Origin: Epibacterium ulvae
GTDB lineage: Bacteria; Pseudomonadota; Alphaproteobacteria; Rhodobacterales; Rhodobacteraceae
NCBI RefSeq assembly: GCF_900102795.1
Contig: NZ_FMWG01000006.1
Span: forward strand, 124,001 to 188,000
DNA length: 64,000 bases
Direction: 5' to 3'
A program made the translations under genes and the position numbers. The notes under the pieces are model-generated. The model was not told the DNA's origin. It made no database searches and saw only the letters and a program-made list of their open reading frames with translations. Position 1 is the stretch's first letter. The number at the start of each line of letters is the position of its first letter. Shown piece after piece: positions 8,788-17,612 of the stretch.

Positions 8788-9921
8788 CTAAGAAAGTGAT
8801 TTGGCGGCTTGTGTATAGCCGCCAGATGCCCCGTCGATGAAATGCACATGATCGTCGCGCAAGGCGGATGGAACGATGCAGGTCATCAATGCTTCGTCCT
8901 GTTCGTGCCAGCCAAACTGAATGAGCCCACTATCACGCGCCTCTTCCAGCAGGCCGCGCAATGCGCTTTGCACCTCTGGCGTAGAATCCAGTGTCATCTT
9001 TAGACCGTCATCAAATTTTCTGTAATCGGCATTGGCGCTTAAGGTCGTACGATAGTGTTCGGGATCGAATCCCAGCACCTTTTTTCCTCGCCAGAAGACG
9101 AGCATGAATAGGATAAATTGAATCATTAGGCGCAGACGATTGATCAAGGCTGATCGATTCTGGCGCACCAGACGCGATTCGTCGCGAAATCTGCCCTGTG
9201 GCAAGCCAATCGTCGGGCCGGATTTGGGAATCGGGTGTCCGCTGCGGTCTAACGTTGCTGCAAGGCGTAGAATACGGGCGGCAAGTTCGGAAAAAGCGCG
9301 ATCACTTCCTTCTGGGGTTGGTAAGATCAGCAAGGACAGGATAACGCCATTTCGCGATTTCATATTCTGCCATCGGCAGGACAGCCCTGTTAGATCTGGT
9401 GGCATGACATGCTCGGCTGGCAAGACTTCAAAACCGCCGGCTTTCATCTGTTGTTCGCTCCAAGCCAGCCCACCCCCAGCAAACATGGCATAATCTGCGC
9501 CAGCTGAGACTGCATAGCGCGCGACCGAGACTTCAAGACCTTCTTGCCTGATCCAGTCCACGGGCAGGAGCGCAGCCCGTAAAGAGATGCCAAATTCCCG
9601 ATCAATCCAACTGCGTAGATTGGCAAGCGTGTGATGGGCAATGTCATGATCCTCTGGTGGCACCGCGAATGACACGCCATCGCCTCCAAATACAAATGGG
9701 AACGCCCGCCCTGACATGGCGTTGATCATTGCGGCAATCACAGAGGCAGCCACCATATTGACGGTCTTATAACGCCCCTCTTCAATCAATGCTGTGCTGT
9801 TGACGATATCTGTGCAGCAGACCAGCCAATCTTTGGGCAACGGGGTATAGGCCGACGCGCGGCTTAGCTCGGCGAAATCACTGATCCGGGGCAGGGCTTC
9901 GTAAAAGTCATGGGTCGTCAT
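8788..9921 (-). CDS. DUF3095 protein with cyclase-like metal-site motifs
   Basis: This 377-residue protein fits the DUF3095 family, which has no assigned function. Two N-terminal motifs stand out: CCTDIVNST with Asp38 and FVFGGDGVSF with Asp81. They resemble, in sequence and in their 43-residue separation, the two metal-binding aspartates of class III nucleotidyl cyclases. The unrelated-looking cyclase at 22.7 kb in this window has 44 residues between its pair. A hydrophobic stretch LMIQFILFMLVFW near residue 270 may be membrane-associated. The shared-fold idea is inference, and no activity is claimed. Its upstream gap carries repeated TGATACAAT motifs. Confidence 0.72.
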   Translation of the reverse strand: MTTHDFYEALPRISDFAELSRASAYTPLPKDWLVCCTDIVNSTALIEEGRYKTVNMVAASVIAAMINAMSGRAFPFVFGGDGVSFAVPPEDHDIAHHTLANLRSWIDREFGISLRAALLPVDWIRQEGLEVSVARYAVSAGADYAMFAGGGLAWSEQQMKAGGFEVLPAEHVMPPDLTGLSCRWQNMKSRNGVILSLLILPTPEGSDRAFSELAARILRLAATLDRSGHPIPKSGPTIGLPQGRFRDESRLVRQNRSALINRLRLMIQFILFMLVFWRGKKVLGFDPEHYRTTLSANADYRKFDDGLKMTLDSTPEVQSALRGLLEEARDSGLIQFGWHEQDEALMTCIVPSALRDDHVHFIDGASGGYTQAAKSLS

Positions 9922-10285
9922 GCAAGCGCGCCTGTATCAAAGAGGAACACGCCTACTTTGGCCGATTGCGCAGCATTGGCAAGTCTTTGGCTGAATTGTA
10001 TCAATATTGTATCATGTTAGAGGGTCGTGCTGAGGCCCATATGAATGGGCTGATTTGGCGTTGTTGGCTATTCTCACGGTGATGTGGGGCGAAACATGTG
10101 TTGATTCGGGCTTTAGCTTCCCCTTTTTGTGATAAATGTAGTTTTTTGATACAATGCTGCTCTGGTTGATACAATTTAACAACTAAAGCGATGAGATAGC
10201 CGGATTGCGGCTCTTTTATTGTTTGGCATTTGCCATTAGATCTCGGACACCGGCCATGGGGCCGGATCTATCTGGAGAAACGATT
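9922..10285. promoter_or_regulatory. divergent promoter gap with TGATACAAT/ATTGTATCA repeats
   Basis: This 364-bp gap between divergent genes (DUF3095 leftward, asd rightward) has no credible gene. A 9-bp motif occurs four times. ATTGTATCA is at 9995-10003 and 10006-10014 (11-bp spacing), and its reverse complement TGATACAAT is at 10147-10155 and 10167-10175 (20-bp spacing). The core TGTATCA also occurs at 9933-9939. Near asd, CCGGCC-ATGG-GGCCGG (10250-10265) can form a leader hairpin 9 bp before the asd Shine-Dalgarno region. Helically phased copies suggest operators; the binding protein is unknown. Confidence 0.5.
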
Positions 10286-11308
10286 ATGGGTTATCGCGTC
10301 GTTGTCGTCGGCGCCACAGGTAATGTGGGTCGCGAAATGCTGAACATCCTGGCCGAGCGCCAGTTCCCCGCGGATGAGGTTGCCGTTCTGGCCAGCCGTC
10401 GCTCGCTTGGAACCGAGGTGACGTTCGGTGAGACAACATTGAAGACGCAGGACCTCGACACCTTCGATTTCACTGGCTGGGATATGGCATTGTTTGCGGT
10501 TGGCTCAGATGCCACCAAACAATACGCGCCCAAAGCGGCAGCTGCAGGCTGTGTCGTCATCGATAACTCGTCGCTGTATCGCTATGATCCCGAAATCCCA
10601 CTGATCGTGCCCGAGGTGAACCCCGAGGCGATTCACGATTATGCCAAGAAGAACATCATCGCCAACCCCAACTGTTCAACAGCGCAGATGGTTGTCGCTC
10701 TGAAACCCTTGCATGACCGTGCCAAGATCAAACGCGTTGTTGTGTCCACCTACCAGTCTGTATCAGGTGGCGGCAAAGAAGCGATGGAAGAGCTGTGGGA
10801 TCAGACCAAAGCGGTCTATAACCCCACCTCTGACGTTCCGCCCAAGAAATTCACCAAAGAGATCGCCTTTAACGTGATCCCGCACATTGATGTATTCTTG
10901 GACGATGGCTCCACCAAAGAAGAGTGGAAGATGGTTGCAGAAACCAAAAAGATCATCGATCCCAGCGTCAAAGTCACAGCAACCTGTGTGCGTGTGCCTG
11001 TGTTTGTAGGCCACTCTGAAGCCGTGAACATCGAAACCGAAGATTTCCTGGATGAAGATGAAGCACGCGACATCCTGCGTGAAGCCCCAGGCATCATGGT
11101 GATCGATAAGCGTGAAGATGGCGGATACGTCACGCCCAAAGAGTGTGTTGGTGATTTCGCGACCTTCATCAGCCGCATCCGTCAAGATTCGACCATCGAA
11201 AACGGTCTGAACCTCTGGTGCGTGTCTGATAACCTGCGCAAAGGCGCGGCTTTGAATGCGGTTCAAATTGCCGAACTTCTGGGTCGTGAGGTCCTAAAGA
11301 AAGGCTGA
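10286..11308 (+). CDS. asd: aspartate-semialdehyde dehydrogenase
   Basis: This 340-residue enzyme reduces aspartyl phosphate to aspartate semialdehyde, the branch point for lysine, diaminopimelate, methionine and threonine. The NADP-binding GATGNVG is at 9-15, and the catalytic cysteine is Cys130 in NPNCSTAQ. The substrate-binding region includes SVSGGGKEAMEEL. The ATG at 10286 has GGAGA at 5-9 bp upstream, so an in-frame extension of 27 codons was rejected. It is followed by a strong intrinsic terminator and appears monocistronic. Confidence 0.95.
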   Translation: MGYRVVVVGATGNVGREMLNILAERQFPADEVAVLASRRSLGTEVTFGETTLKTQDLDTFDFTGWDMALFAVGSDATKQYAPKAAAAGCVVIDNSSLYRYDPEIPLIVPEVNPEAIHDYAKKNIIANPNCSTAQMVVALKPLHDRAKIKRVVVSTYQSVSGGGKEAMEELWDQTKAVYNPTSDVPPKKFTKEIAFNVIPHIDVFLDDGSTKEEWKMVAETKKIIDPSVKVTATCVRVPVFVGHSEAVNIETEDFLDEDEARDILREAPGIMVIDKREDGGYVTPKECVGDFATFISRIRQDSTIENGLNLWCVSDNLRKGAALNAVQIAELLGREVLKKG

Positions 11309-11345
11309 TCTGACGTTTCGGATCAAAGGCTACAACCAAAAGGAT

Positions 11346-11381
11346 AGGGGCTGCTTCGGAAGAGGCAGCCCCTCTTCTTTT
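11346..11381 (+). terminator. intrinsic terminator after asd
   Basis: A 9-bp perfect stem AGGGGCTGC/GCAGCCCCT with a 10-base loop is followed by a pyrimidine-rich CTTCTTTT tract, 37 bp after the asd stop codon. Confidence 0.85.
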
Positions 11382-11457
11382 GCCAGTCTGTTATGCATTG
11401 GAAGAGTGCGGCACCTTGGGTTCAACACAAATTTGATCGGCCCACAGGAGACACCCA

Positions 11458-11817
11458 ATGTTCAACTTGCTTACCACTCAGGAACGTCGCATTGAAACCA
11501 AAACCAACCCGCTGCGCCAGTCTGCTTGGGCCAGCGCCCGTGTTTCCAAGCGTCTCGACTCCGAACTGGCGAGCCAGTTGCGCATGTTCCTACGGGCCGA
11601 TTTTGAACAGGCCAACTGCTGGAGCATGCTGCGCCGGGTGTTACGCAGCAAGGGCTTTAGCCTGAAGCTGGACCAAGGGCGTCTGCGTCTGGTTGACAGC
11701 CACAGCCGTGTGGCGATCTGCTCCACTGGTTTTCTTGGCTTCCCTCTGGCCGCGCTGGAACGCCAGTTCGGTGCCTCTGTTCAGTCAAACCTCTGGAACA
11801 ACTGGTTGATCGGCTGA
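11458..11817 (+). CDS. conserved-looking small protein of unknown function
   Basis: I do not recognise this 119-residue protein. It is basic and soluble, without signal peptide or membrane segment. The N-terminal half is charged and helical, and the C-terminal half (residues about 55-100, SMLRRVLRSKGFSLKLDQGR) looks like a small alpha/beta unit. It has its own intrinsic terminators on both sides (11346-11381 and 11852-11884) and a run of purines (CAGGAGACACCC) before the ATG at 11458. It is therefore likely an independently transcribed, translated gene. Its codon use matches its neighbours. Confidence 0.72.
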   Translation: MFNLLTTQERRIETKTNPLRQSAWASARVSKRLDSELASQLRMFLRADFEQANCWSMLRRVLRSKGFSLKLDQGRLRLVDSHSRVAICSTGFLGFPLAALERQFGASVQSNLWNNWLIG

Positions 11818-11851
11818 CTCTCAACCAAACCCTCACGTCCGATCTACGGGG

Positions 11852-11884
11852 AAAAGGTGCTGTTTACAGCACCTTTTTCTTTTG
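11852..11884 (+). terminator. intrinsic terminator after the 119-residue gene
   Basis: An 11-bp stem AAAAGGTGCTG/CAGCACCTTTT with a TTTA loop runs into TTCTTTT. It is symmetric enough to work in both directions, but only the rightward gene ends here. Confidence 0.9.
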
Positions 11885-11932
11885 AGTGAGCGCTGTAAAC
11901 TGCTGGTAATTTCTGCGCATGAGGTGGTTCAT

Positions 11933-13576
11933 ATGATGCGATTGTCTATTCTTTCCAGCCTGTGTCTGGGGACGTTTTTGTCTTCAACAGCTTTGGCCGC
12001 ACAATTTGAAGTGCCAAGCCTGCCCACTGCGGCAACGGTGTTTTCAGATCTTGCGCGGGTTACGCGCAAAGCCAGTATTGATTTGCCAGCAGGCACCCAT
12101 CAACTGCGGCTCACTGGGTTGCCGCTCAGCACGCGCCTTGAAACCCTGCAAGTGGATCTACCTGGTGCAAAACTGCTTTCTGCGACAATCAACACAGACG
12201 AACAGACCTTGCTGCAAGAGAAATCCGCAGCATTGATTGCAGCGGAAGCAGAGATACAAACGATAGAAAACCAAATTGCGCAGGTCAAAGCACAGGCTGC
12301 AACCGCACGGGCCGAGGCGGTTGGCGCTGAGGCTACACTGCAGTTTCTACAGCAGTTGGGTGCAAATGATGGTCTTGGAGGTGCGAGTGCAGCGCAGCTT
12401 CAAGATATCGCTGCGATGATTGCAACTCAGGCTCAAACAGCAACGCGAACTGTGGTGGCTGCACAGGAAACGGGGCGCGAAATTGAACAACAGCTACCGC
12501 CATTGCGCGCGGCGCTGAAACAGGCGAAAACCCGCCGTGATTTGGTGAATCGTGAAGACCGTGAACGGATGTTTCTGACTGTCGCAGTCGAGGTGACAGA
12601 ACCGGGGGTGCAGGATGTTACCCTCAATTATTACACGGATGAGGTCGTTTTTTGGGCCCCTTATTACGAGCTACACCTCAGCACGGGCGAGGCGGCGCAG
12701 CTCGAAATCAAACGGGGTGTTCAAGTTTTGCAGGATACCGGCGAGGATTGGCACGATGTGGCCATAACCCTGTCAACGGCCAGCCCCACCGATCAAAGCG
12801 CACCATCGATTTTACCCCCACAATTGCGCCGCATTGAAGAACCACGCCCGGCGCCGATCTACAAAAACAGTGCGCGTGCCGATCTGCAGGTTTTGGCTGA
12901 ACCCCTTCTTGAACCCTCTGTGATTGCGGAATCTGCACCGGATTGGACGCCAGATCGTTCAGGGGCCGTGCTGCAATATGAATTGGGTCATCAGGCTTCG
13001 ATCGCCACGGGAGAGGCGTTTATTCTTGATATGGATGTGCTCAGCACCGTGGTGACGCAACGTGCCGAAGCGGTCCCGCTTTATGATGATAAGGCGTATC
13101 GGGTGGTGGCCTTTGAAAATACATTTGATGAGCGCCTATTGGGCGCAAGTGAGGTGCCTTATTTTGTAGATGGTGATCTTGTTGCGATCCGTGAATTTGC
13201 CGCGCTCGCTGCAGGGGAAACCACCGAGATTGGCTTTGGCCCCATTCATGGTCTTACCATTGCGCGGGATGTTCTGCGCAAAAATGAAGGCGATAGGGGG
13301 GTGATTTCTCGCAGCAATCTGGAAGAGCAGGATGTTGAAATCACAGTTGAAAATCTCACATCCGAGATCTGGCCTATGCGTTTGCTGGATCGTGTGCCTT
13401 ATACTGAACAGGAAGATCTGGAAATCTCATGGACGGCAGAACCTCGCCCCGATCAGGAGAATGTGGACAACAGACGAGGCATTTTGGCGTGGGAGTTTGA
13501 CCTCACGCCCAAGGGGCAACAGCAGATTTCCCTGAAAATCCGCTTGCAATGGCCCGAAGGGATGGAGCTGCGCTAG
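11933..13576 (+). CDS. MuiA-like (mucoidy inhibitor A / DUF4139) exported protein
   Basis: The 547-residue protein begins with a Sec signal peptide (residues 1-23, ending LAA before QFEVPS). It continues with an N-terminal DUF4140-like beta domain, an Ala/Gln/Glu-rich coiled coil at about 85-185, and a C-terminal DUF4139 beta domain. This order is that of the mucoidy inhibitor A (MuiA) family, whose biochemical role is unsettled. The ATG at 11933, with GAGGTGG 5 bp upstream, was chosen; a second ATG follows directly. It is convergent with the glycerate kinase gene and seems to be a single-gene unit. Confidence 0.82.
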   Translation: MMRLSILSSLCLGTFLSSTALAAQFEVPSLPTAATVFSDLARVTRKASIDLPAGTHQLRLTGLPLSTRLETLQVDLPGAKLLSATINTDEQTLLQEKSAALIAAEAEIQTIENQIAQVKAQAATARAEAVGAEATLQFLQQLGANDGLGGASAAQLQDIAAMIATQAQTATRTVVAAQETGREIEQQLPPLRAALKQAKTRRDLVNREDRERMFLTVAVEVTEPGVQDVTLNYYTDEVVFWAPYYELHLSTGEAAQLEIKRGVQVLQDTGEDWHDVAITLSTASPTDQSAPSILPPQLRRIEEPRPAPIYKNSARADLQVLAEPLLEPSVIAESAPDWTPDRSGAVLQYELGHQASIATGEAFILDMDVLSTVVTQRAEAVPLYDDKAYRVVAFENTFDERLLGASEVPYFVDGDLVAIREFAALAAGETTEIGFGPIHGLTIARDVLRKNEGDRGVISRSNLEEQDVEITVENLTSEIWPMRLLDRVPYTEQEDLEISWTAEPRPDQENVDNRRGILAWEFDLTPKGQQQISLKIRLQWPEGMELR

Positions 13577-13606
13577 GCACGCAGCTTCTGTTTCTCGCGC
13601 TTCAGT

Positions 13607-14863
13607 CTAGGAGGCGGGCATCATAAGCAGGATTTGCACATCTGCGACATTGGTGCCCGTGCCACCGGTCATCAACAGGGCCTCGGCTTTTTCAAGCGCA
13701 GCGTAGCTGTCATTGTTTTGCAAAAGGGCGTCTGCCTCAGCCCCAATGCGTGCCCATGTCGTGCCATCAACCAGACCGCCTGCTGCATCGGTAGGGCCGT
13801 CGCGCCCATCGGTGCCGCCTGAAAGGAAAACCCAGTTTCCAGACAGTTCAGTCGCGCCAAGTTTTGCAACACGTGCTGCAAGCTCTTGATTGCGGCCACC
13901 GCGTCCCGTTCCGCTGAGCTGGACAGTGGTTTCGCCGCCAAACAGTAGCGCAACAGGGCGGTCTGTGGGCACGGCTTTGGCGGCTGCAATTACTTCTTGA
14001 GCGGCGTCTGCCACATCCCCAACAAGCTGATCGCTCACAATGTGTACATCCCAATCGCCGCCTTTGCGGGCAGCTTTGGCCATTGCATCCAGACTGTGGC
14101 GGTTTGAACCGATCAGGGTGTTTTCACTTGCGGGCAGATCCAGCGGTTCCACGGGTTGGGACAGGTGGTGTTGCACCTTTTCAGGAATCGCGTCCCACAA
14201 GCTTTCGTTTTCCAGTAACGCTTTTGCACCGGCGCGATCCGACAGCGGGGCAACTGTTGGTCCGGATGCAATAGCGCGCAGGTCGTCGCCAATCACATCA
14301 GAAAGAATCAAAGCGTGGACCGGGGCAGGGCGCGCCGCGCGTAACACCCCTCCTCCTTTGAGGTCGGAAAGCTGCTGACGCACAAGGTTCATCTGATTGA
14401 TTTCAAGGCCTGAGGCGAGCAAAAGCTGGTTCACGGCAGCCTTATCCGCAAGCGAGAGATCGCCGCTGGGCGCAATGGCAAGCGCAGAGCCGCCCCCTGA
14501 GACCAATGCAATAATGTGGTCTTTGGCTTCGGCCTCAGAGACGAAATCCAGTATGGCGCGCCCGGCTTTGGCACTTGCCTCATCTGGCACCGGATGACTG
14601 CCCGCCATAACTGTTGCGCCTTCGACGCTGGCTATGTTTTCGGGATTGGTCACAACCAAGGCGCGCCTTGGTTCTGGGATATGGTTCAGCGCCGCACGCA
14701 TCATGGGCACTGCAGCTTTACCAAGGGCGACAATAAAATAGCGACCGCCAGATTCGAGAGCGGGCAGAGGGCTGTTCGTAAAGTAACCTGCAACCGCCTG
14801 CGCCGGGTTTGCCCTGTCGACTGCGGCCTGAAACAAGTCCTTGGCAGTTGCCGTGATGTCCAT
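13607..14863 (-). CDS. glycerate kinase, MOFRL family
   Basis: This 418-residue protein matches the GckA/TtuD type of glycerate 2-kinase. It has an N-terminal DUF4147 domain, including the glycine-rich ALVSGGGSALAIAPSG, and a C-terminal MOFRL domain with FLSGGTDGRDGPTDAAGG. It phosphorylates D-glycerate and feeds serine-cycle or glyoxylate carbon into glycolysis. The ATG at 14863 follows GGAGGGG at about 8 bp; GTG and ATG codons further upstream lack such a site. It lies 135 bp downstream of the GlpR-type regulator and may be a separate unit. Confidence 0.87.
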   Translation of the reverse strand: MDITATAKDLFQAAVDRANPAQAVAGYFTNSPLPALESGGRYFIVALGKAAVPMMRAALNHIPEPRRALVVTNPENIASVEGATVMAGSHPVPDEASAKAGRAILDFVSEAEAKDHIIALVSGGGSALAIAPSGDLSLADKAAVNQLLLASGLEINQMNLVRQQLSDLKGGGVLRAARPAPVHALILSDVIGDDLRAIASGPTVAPLSDRAGAKALLENESLWDAIPEKVQHHLSQPVEPLDLPASENTLIGSNRHSLDAMAKAARKGGDWDVHIVSDQLVGDVADAAQEVIAAAKAVPTDRPVALLFGGETTVQLSGTGRGGRNQELAARVAKLGATELSGNWVFLSGGTDGRDGPTDAAGGLVDGTTWARIGAEADALLQNNDSYAALEKAEALLMTGGTGTNVADVQILLMMPAS

Positions 14864-14998
14864 TTTATACGCCCCTCCCATGGGCACATGTCATTGCCCG
14901 CAGTAATGCGCGGCTGAATGTGCGGCGTACCTTAAGGCTTGAACCTGTCTGGTCAATCTCGGTCGCGCCAAAAATGTGTGCGCTAACATTTCTTGGGT

Positions 14999-15748
14999 TC
15001 AATCACACAGCGTGATATCGCACCCATCCGGTGTAAAGCTTTCTGGCAGGGTATCAGTGATGAATTGATGCACATCAGCAAAGGGGCCGACGTGGTGATG
15101 TGCATTGCGATTCCATTTGCTGCTATCGGCCAGCAACAGCGTCCGGCGCGAGGTCTGTTGAATGGTATTGCTGACATCGGCATCAAATTGCTTGTAGTCC
15201 AAGATACCGTGATCTTCATCCAGCCCACCACAGCTGATAATGCCAAAATCCGCGACAAAGCGGCGATACCCTTTTAGGGTTGAAGGGCCAATCAGATCGC
15301 GGTCTTCAGGACGCAGTTCGCCCCCCACCAGATGGACCTTGCAATGGGGTGCACTGCACATCAGTGTCGCAACTTCCAGATTGTTGGTAACCAATGTGAT
15401 ATCAGGGGTTTGTAGCAGCGCTTCGGCAGTGAATTGAACGGTTGTGCCAATGCCCAGTAAAACGGTCGCACCTGAGGGGATCATTGCAGCGGCTTCAGCC
15501 GCAATGGCGCGTTTGGCCTTTTCGTTTAAAATGGAACGGGCGCGAAAATTCAGGTTCACCGGGTTTGACGGGCGCGCAACGCCTCCGTGGACACGACGGG
15601 CAAGGCCTTGATCACAAAGATCATTGATATCACGGCGCACGGTTTGGGTGGCGACACCATAGTGGGCTGCAAGCTCATTGATAGATTGCTGACCCTTGCT
15701 GCGCAGACGTTCGACAATTTCGCGCTGCCTGTCGTTCAGTTCAGTCAT
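14999..15748 (-). CDS. glpR: DeoR-family regulator, GlpR-like
   Basis: This 249-residue protein has a DeoR helix-turn-helix at about 20-55 (SINELAAHYGVATQTVRRDI) and a sugar-phosphate sensor domain. That domain contains the family's GIGTTVQFTAEAL loop and the VGGELRP and DYKQFDADVSNT segments. Such regulators bind phosphorylated ligands; GlpR binds glycerol 3-phosphate. Its place at the end of the ugp cluster, read in the same direction, supports glycerol-phosphate control, but the ligand is not proven by sequence. The ATG at 15748 was chosen over an in-frame TTG nine codons upstream. Confidence 0.78.
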   Translation of the reverse strand: MTELNDRQREIVERLRSKGQQSINELAAHYGVATQTVRRDINDLCDQGLARRVHGGVARPSNPVNLNFRARSILNEKAKRAIAAEAAAMIPSGATVLLGIGTTVQFTAEALLQTPDITLVTNNLEVATLMCSAPHCKVHLVGGELRPEDRDLIGPSTLKGYRRFVADFGIISCGGLDEDHGILDYKQFDADVSNTIQQTSRRTLLLADSSKWNRNAHHHVGPFADVHQFITDTLPESFTPDGCDITLCD

Positions 15749-15816
15749 CGTATTTGACCCGTTGTTCCCACCCAATGGCTTTACCTTCGCAAACGCGTGC
15801 CTACTGTCAAAGGATG

Positions 15817-16710
15817 TTAAATCGAGGGCACGATCCAGTCAGGTTTAATGCCGCTTTTGGTGATAAAACCATCAACATCAAGGCCTGCGAACAATCCGTG
15901 ATCCGTGACCAGAACACTATGCCAACTGCGTGACTGCGCGCCCAGCACATCCGTGTGCAGGGTGTCGCCAACCATAGCGATCCGATCTGGCGCAATCCCG
16001 GGCAGACGGGCCTCAACTTCTTCATAGACCGAGGGAAAGGGCTTGCCATGAAACTGCGCTTGCAGGTTTAGCTTATCCTGCAGTTCCTGTGCAAAAAAGC
16101 CGGGCTCCAGCGACAGCCCGGTCTCCCGCGGGGCGACCAGATCGGGGTTTGCCACGATGACGGGGCGTGGCACCTGGGTCAGACTGGCCATCAGCATGGC
16201 TTGTCGGCCGGGTGTCCATGTGGCGCTTGAAAGCAGCAGAAACCCTTCGACCCTGCCATAAATTTCTGGGTTGTCATCCAGCGCAACGGCGCGCACGGGC
16301 AGGTCGTTGGCGTCAAACCCGTCTGGTGCCATCACGCCCCACAGGCCTTCCGCAGGCAGGCGCGCTTCGCAGACTTCACGGCTTGAGATGATTTCATGGG
16401 GTGCAAAATCAAATCCAAGGCCTTTGAATTTGGCTTCTGTTTGGGCGCGGTTGAAACTGGCGGCGTTGGTGAGCACCAGCACTTCTTTTCCCGCCGCCCG
16501 CAGCGCGTGAATGCGCTGAAACGCCCCCTCAATTGGTGTGTCCCCGACGTTCAAAACGCCGTAGGCATCAAACACAAAAGCATCCACATGGTCTTGCATA
16601 TCGGCCAATGAAGTAAGGGCAACACCTGCGCCCTGCGGCCCTGCATCGGGCAGGCGCGGGCGCAGGGTTTCGTACCTGTCAAAGGCTTCATGTGGGCTCA
16701 TATCTTGCAT
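15817..16710 (-). CDS. HAD-IIA family phosphatase (TIGR01459-like)
   Basis: This 297-residue protein is a HAD hydrolase of subclass IIA. Motif I reads FDAYGVLN, so the nucleophile Asp is present but the usual second Asp is a Tyr, as in other members of this branch. Motif II LTNAAS and the C-terminal VGDTLHTDVLGA follow. HAD-IIA enzymes include glycerol-3-phosphate and phosphoglycolate phosphatases. Position between ugpQ and the GlpR-type gene suggests a phosphatase acting on glycerol phosphate, which is inference. The start at 16710 avoids overlap with ugpQ, which ends 10 bp upstream. Confidence 0.8.
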   Translation of the reverse strand: MQDMSPHEAFDRYETLRPRLPDAGPQGAGVALTSLADMQDHVDAFVFDAYGVLNVGDTPIEGAFQRIHALRAAGKEVLVLTNAASFNRAQTEAKFKGLGFDFAPHEIISSREVCEARLPAEGLWGVMAPDGFDANDLPVRAVALDDNPEIYGRVEGFLLLSSATWTPGRQAMLMASLTQVPRPVIVANPDLVAPRETGLSLEPGFFAQELQDKLNLQAQFHGKPFPSVYEEVEARLPGIAPDRIAMVGDTLHTDVLGAQSRSWHSVLVTDHGLFAGLDVDGFITKSGIKPDWIVPSI

Positions 16711-16720
16711 CAAATTGATC

Positions 16721-17602
16721 CTAGCGTTGACCGTCTCGCAGCAACACTGCAGGACCGGGCATGTCAGAAATGAGACCATCAACCCCTTTTTCAATGTCAG
16801 AGGTCAAATTTTCTGTACCATTTACGGTCCAGGTCATAACCTTCAACCCCAGATCTTGTGCTTTGTGCAACATCTCGGGGGTTAGGTCTTTGTAATAGGG
16901 GCTCCAGACCTTTGCGCCACGCGCTACAAGATCCTGCAGCATGCGATCGGGATCCGCGCTGACACCATCCATCCAAGGGGATCCCTCATACAGCGTGCCG
17001 TCAGGATCGGTTTTTCTAGAAATCGACAGATGCGACCGGCGCCAGCTTGGCGCAACTTTGGCCGCAGCTGATAAGATGCCCCAGTGAAAAGCGTGCACAT
17101 AGCTTTGCTCAATCAGACCGTGTTTGCGCACACGGGCCTCCACAAGACTGACAAACCGTTCAAAGGACGGGGCATCCTGTGCATCCGGGTCATGTTTCAG
17201 CTCGATCAGCAGCTCAATCCGGCGGGGTTGCGCGGCAACCAATGCCAGAAAAGCGTCCAGCGTGGGAATAGGGGTGAACCCCTGCGCTTGTTGATCAGGA
17301 TGTTTGCGATCATAGGCACTGCCGGGCTGGATGGCACCGACGTCATAGGCCTGCAGTTCTTCCAGTGTGAGACTGGCAAGCGCAGGCCCTTCTTGGGGGA
17401 GCCAGCGCCCGCCTGCATCACGGGTCGTGTCCGCCAAAAGGCGGGGGTTATGCGTGACCACTGGCGTGTGATCACCGGTCAATAGCACGTCCAGCTCCAG
17501 CCCATCAGCCCCGGCATCAATGGCATGTTGAAACCCAGCAAGCGTGTTTTCCGGCAAAACCGAAGGGGCACCGCGATGGCCAAAGATGAGAGGAGCTGTC
17601 AT
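16721..17602 (-). CDS. ugpQ: glycerophosphodiester phosphodiesterase
   Basis: This 293-residue enzyme hydrolyses glycerophosphodiesters to sn-glycerol 3-phosphate and an alcohol. The family's catalytic and metal residues are in place: His9 and Arg10 in HRGAP, Glu37 and Asp39 in ELDV, His51 in THNP. It lacks a signal peptide, so it works on diesters imported by the Ugp transporter, as in E. coli. It starts 10 bp after ugpC stops and belongs to the same operon. The HAD phosphatase gene follows. Confidence 0.92.
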   Translation of the reverse strand: MTAPLIFGHRGAPSVLPENTLAGFQHAIDAGADGLELDVLLTGDHTPVVTHNPRLLADTTRDAGGRWLPQEGPALASLTLEELQAYDVGAIQPGSAYDRKHPDQQAQGFTPIPTLDAFLALVAAQPRRIELLIELKHDPDAQDAPSFERFVSLVEARVRKHGLIEQSYVHAFHWGILSAAAKVAPSWRRSHLSISRKTDPDGTLYEGSPWMDGVSADPDRMLQDLVARGAKVWSPYYKDLTPEMLHKAQDLGLKVMTWTVNGTENLTSDIEKGVDGLISDMPGPAVLLRDGQR

Positions 17603-17612
17603 GTGAGGGACC

